Positions 5,580 through 5,979 of a stretch of DNA of 5,979 bases are shown here, piece after piece. Under the pieces are notes generated by a model. That model saw only the letters and a list, made by a program, of their open reading frames with translations. It was not told the DNA's origin and did no database searches. The stretch is from positions 1 through 5,979 of the forward strand of contig JAKAQU010000194.1 of assembly GCA_021819535.1 (NCBI GenBank), in the 5' to 3' direction. Each line of letters opens with the position of its first letter. Positions within the stretch are counted from its first letter, which is position 1. The DNA comes from Pseudomonadota bacterium. Its GTDB lineage: Bacteria; Pseudomonadota; Alphaproteobacteria; Acetobacterales; Acetobacteraceae. The position numbers and the translations under genes were made by a program.

Positions 5580-5979
5580 TCCCCGCCTCCGAGCGGCTTT
5601 GCGGCGAGGTCGCGGCGACGGTGGCGCTGATCATAGCCGTTGAAGAGATGGCCGAAAAAACCGCGATCGAGATCGGACGTGCCGAACAGCCAGTCGGCGA
5701 TCGGATAGGTGAGGTTCATGTTGCATTTCATCATGAGCGCCGTGTCATGATGGGCGATGTGATGGCGGCGGATGGTATTGACGAAGGGGATGTGGCGGAT
5801 CAGCCGATCATCCTTGACGTGGCAGCAGAGGTGAAAAAATTCGTAGTTGAGATAGACGCCGCTCGTGGTCGCCATCAATAGCCAGGCCGCGTTCGCCGAC
5901 CACGCCCAGGCAAGAAACGCGGCGCCGATGGCTGACATCGCGATGAAAATGATCAGCGCGTAGGGAGGAAAAAAAGATC
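5576..5979 (-). CDS. Fatty acid hydroxylase/sterol desaturase superfamily protein (partial, N-terminus missing)
   Basis: This superfamily comprises integral membrane di-iron oxygenases that hydroxylate or desaturate lipids, sterols or carotenoids using clustered histidines. The frame is open from the right edge (last full codon at 5975-5977) to the stop at 5576-5578, so only the C-terminal 134 residues or so are visible. Counting from the Met at 5938, the visible His boxes are HLCCH (36-40, an HxxxH motif) and RHHIAHH (58-64, containing HxxHH), with hydrophobic stretches before them. The Met at 5938 is unlikely to be the start because hydrophobic coding sequence (ALIIFIA) continues upstream, and the earlier His boxes expected in the family would lie beyond the edge. 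The substrate cannot be assigned. Its stop overlaps a small membrane-protein gene, suggesting co-expression. Confidence 0.85.
   Translation of the reverse strand, partial: SFFPPYALIIFIAMSAIGAAFLAWAWSANAAWLLMATTSGVYLNYEFFHLCCHVKDDRLIRHIPFVNTIRRHHIAHHDTALMMKCNMNLTYPIADWLFGTSDLDRGFFGHLFNGYDQRHRRRDLAAKPLGGGD

Noticed and set aside
5250..5630. + strand open frame over the 3' flank
   Set aside because: It overlaps the amidohydrolase end and is antisense to the hydroxylase and small membrane protein; composition is Gly/Arg/Asp-rich with no domain.

Overview
The window looks like chromosomal DNA from a high-GC alphaproteobacterium, perhaps of the Hyphomicrobiales. That placement is an inference from base composition, tightly overlapping genes and the general look of the proteins; no taxonomic marker gene is present. 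No RNA gene, insertion sequence, CRISPR array or phage gene was seen.

Layout. Positions 1-1123 hold the end of a urease accessory operon on the + strand: the 3' part of ureF, then complete ureG, overlapping as ATGA. A gap of 153 bases (1124-1276) follows. It carries a small dyad and a near-consensus sigma-54 (-24/-12) promoter at 1212-1228. Next come four tightly packed + strand genes (1277-5301): a periplasmic solute-binding protein of the polar amino-acid type, a single polypeptide fusing the ABC permease to its ATPase, a RidA/YjgF-family protein, and an acetamidase/formamidase-family amidohydrolase. Junctions are a 1-base overlap (TAATG), a 4-base overlap (ATGA) and a 1-base gap, so this is almost certainly one operon. 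On the - strand, converging on it, are a small two-helix membrane protein (5343-5579) and the C-terminal part of a fatty acid hydroxylase/sterol desaturase-family enzyme that runs off the right edge (5576-5979).

How the genes may work together. The four-gene operon reads as an uptake-and-degradation unit for a small nitrogenous solute. The binding protein and fused transporter would import it. RidA would hydrolyse a reactive imine/enamine or similar intermediate, and the amidohydrolase would release ammonia from an amide. A sigma-54 promoter fits nitrogen-limitation control, and the neighbouring urease genes fit a nitrogen-scavenging locus. The substrate cannot be read from the sequence.

The points most worth a second look are the sigma-54 promoter, the transporter-RidA-amidohydrolase gene set with unknown substrate, the permease-ATPase fusion, and a correctly phased A_AAA_AAG slippery heptamer followed directly by a potential stem-loop exactly at the permease/ATPase junction.
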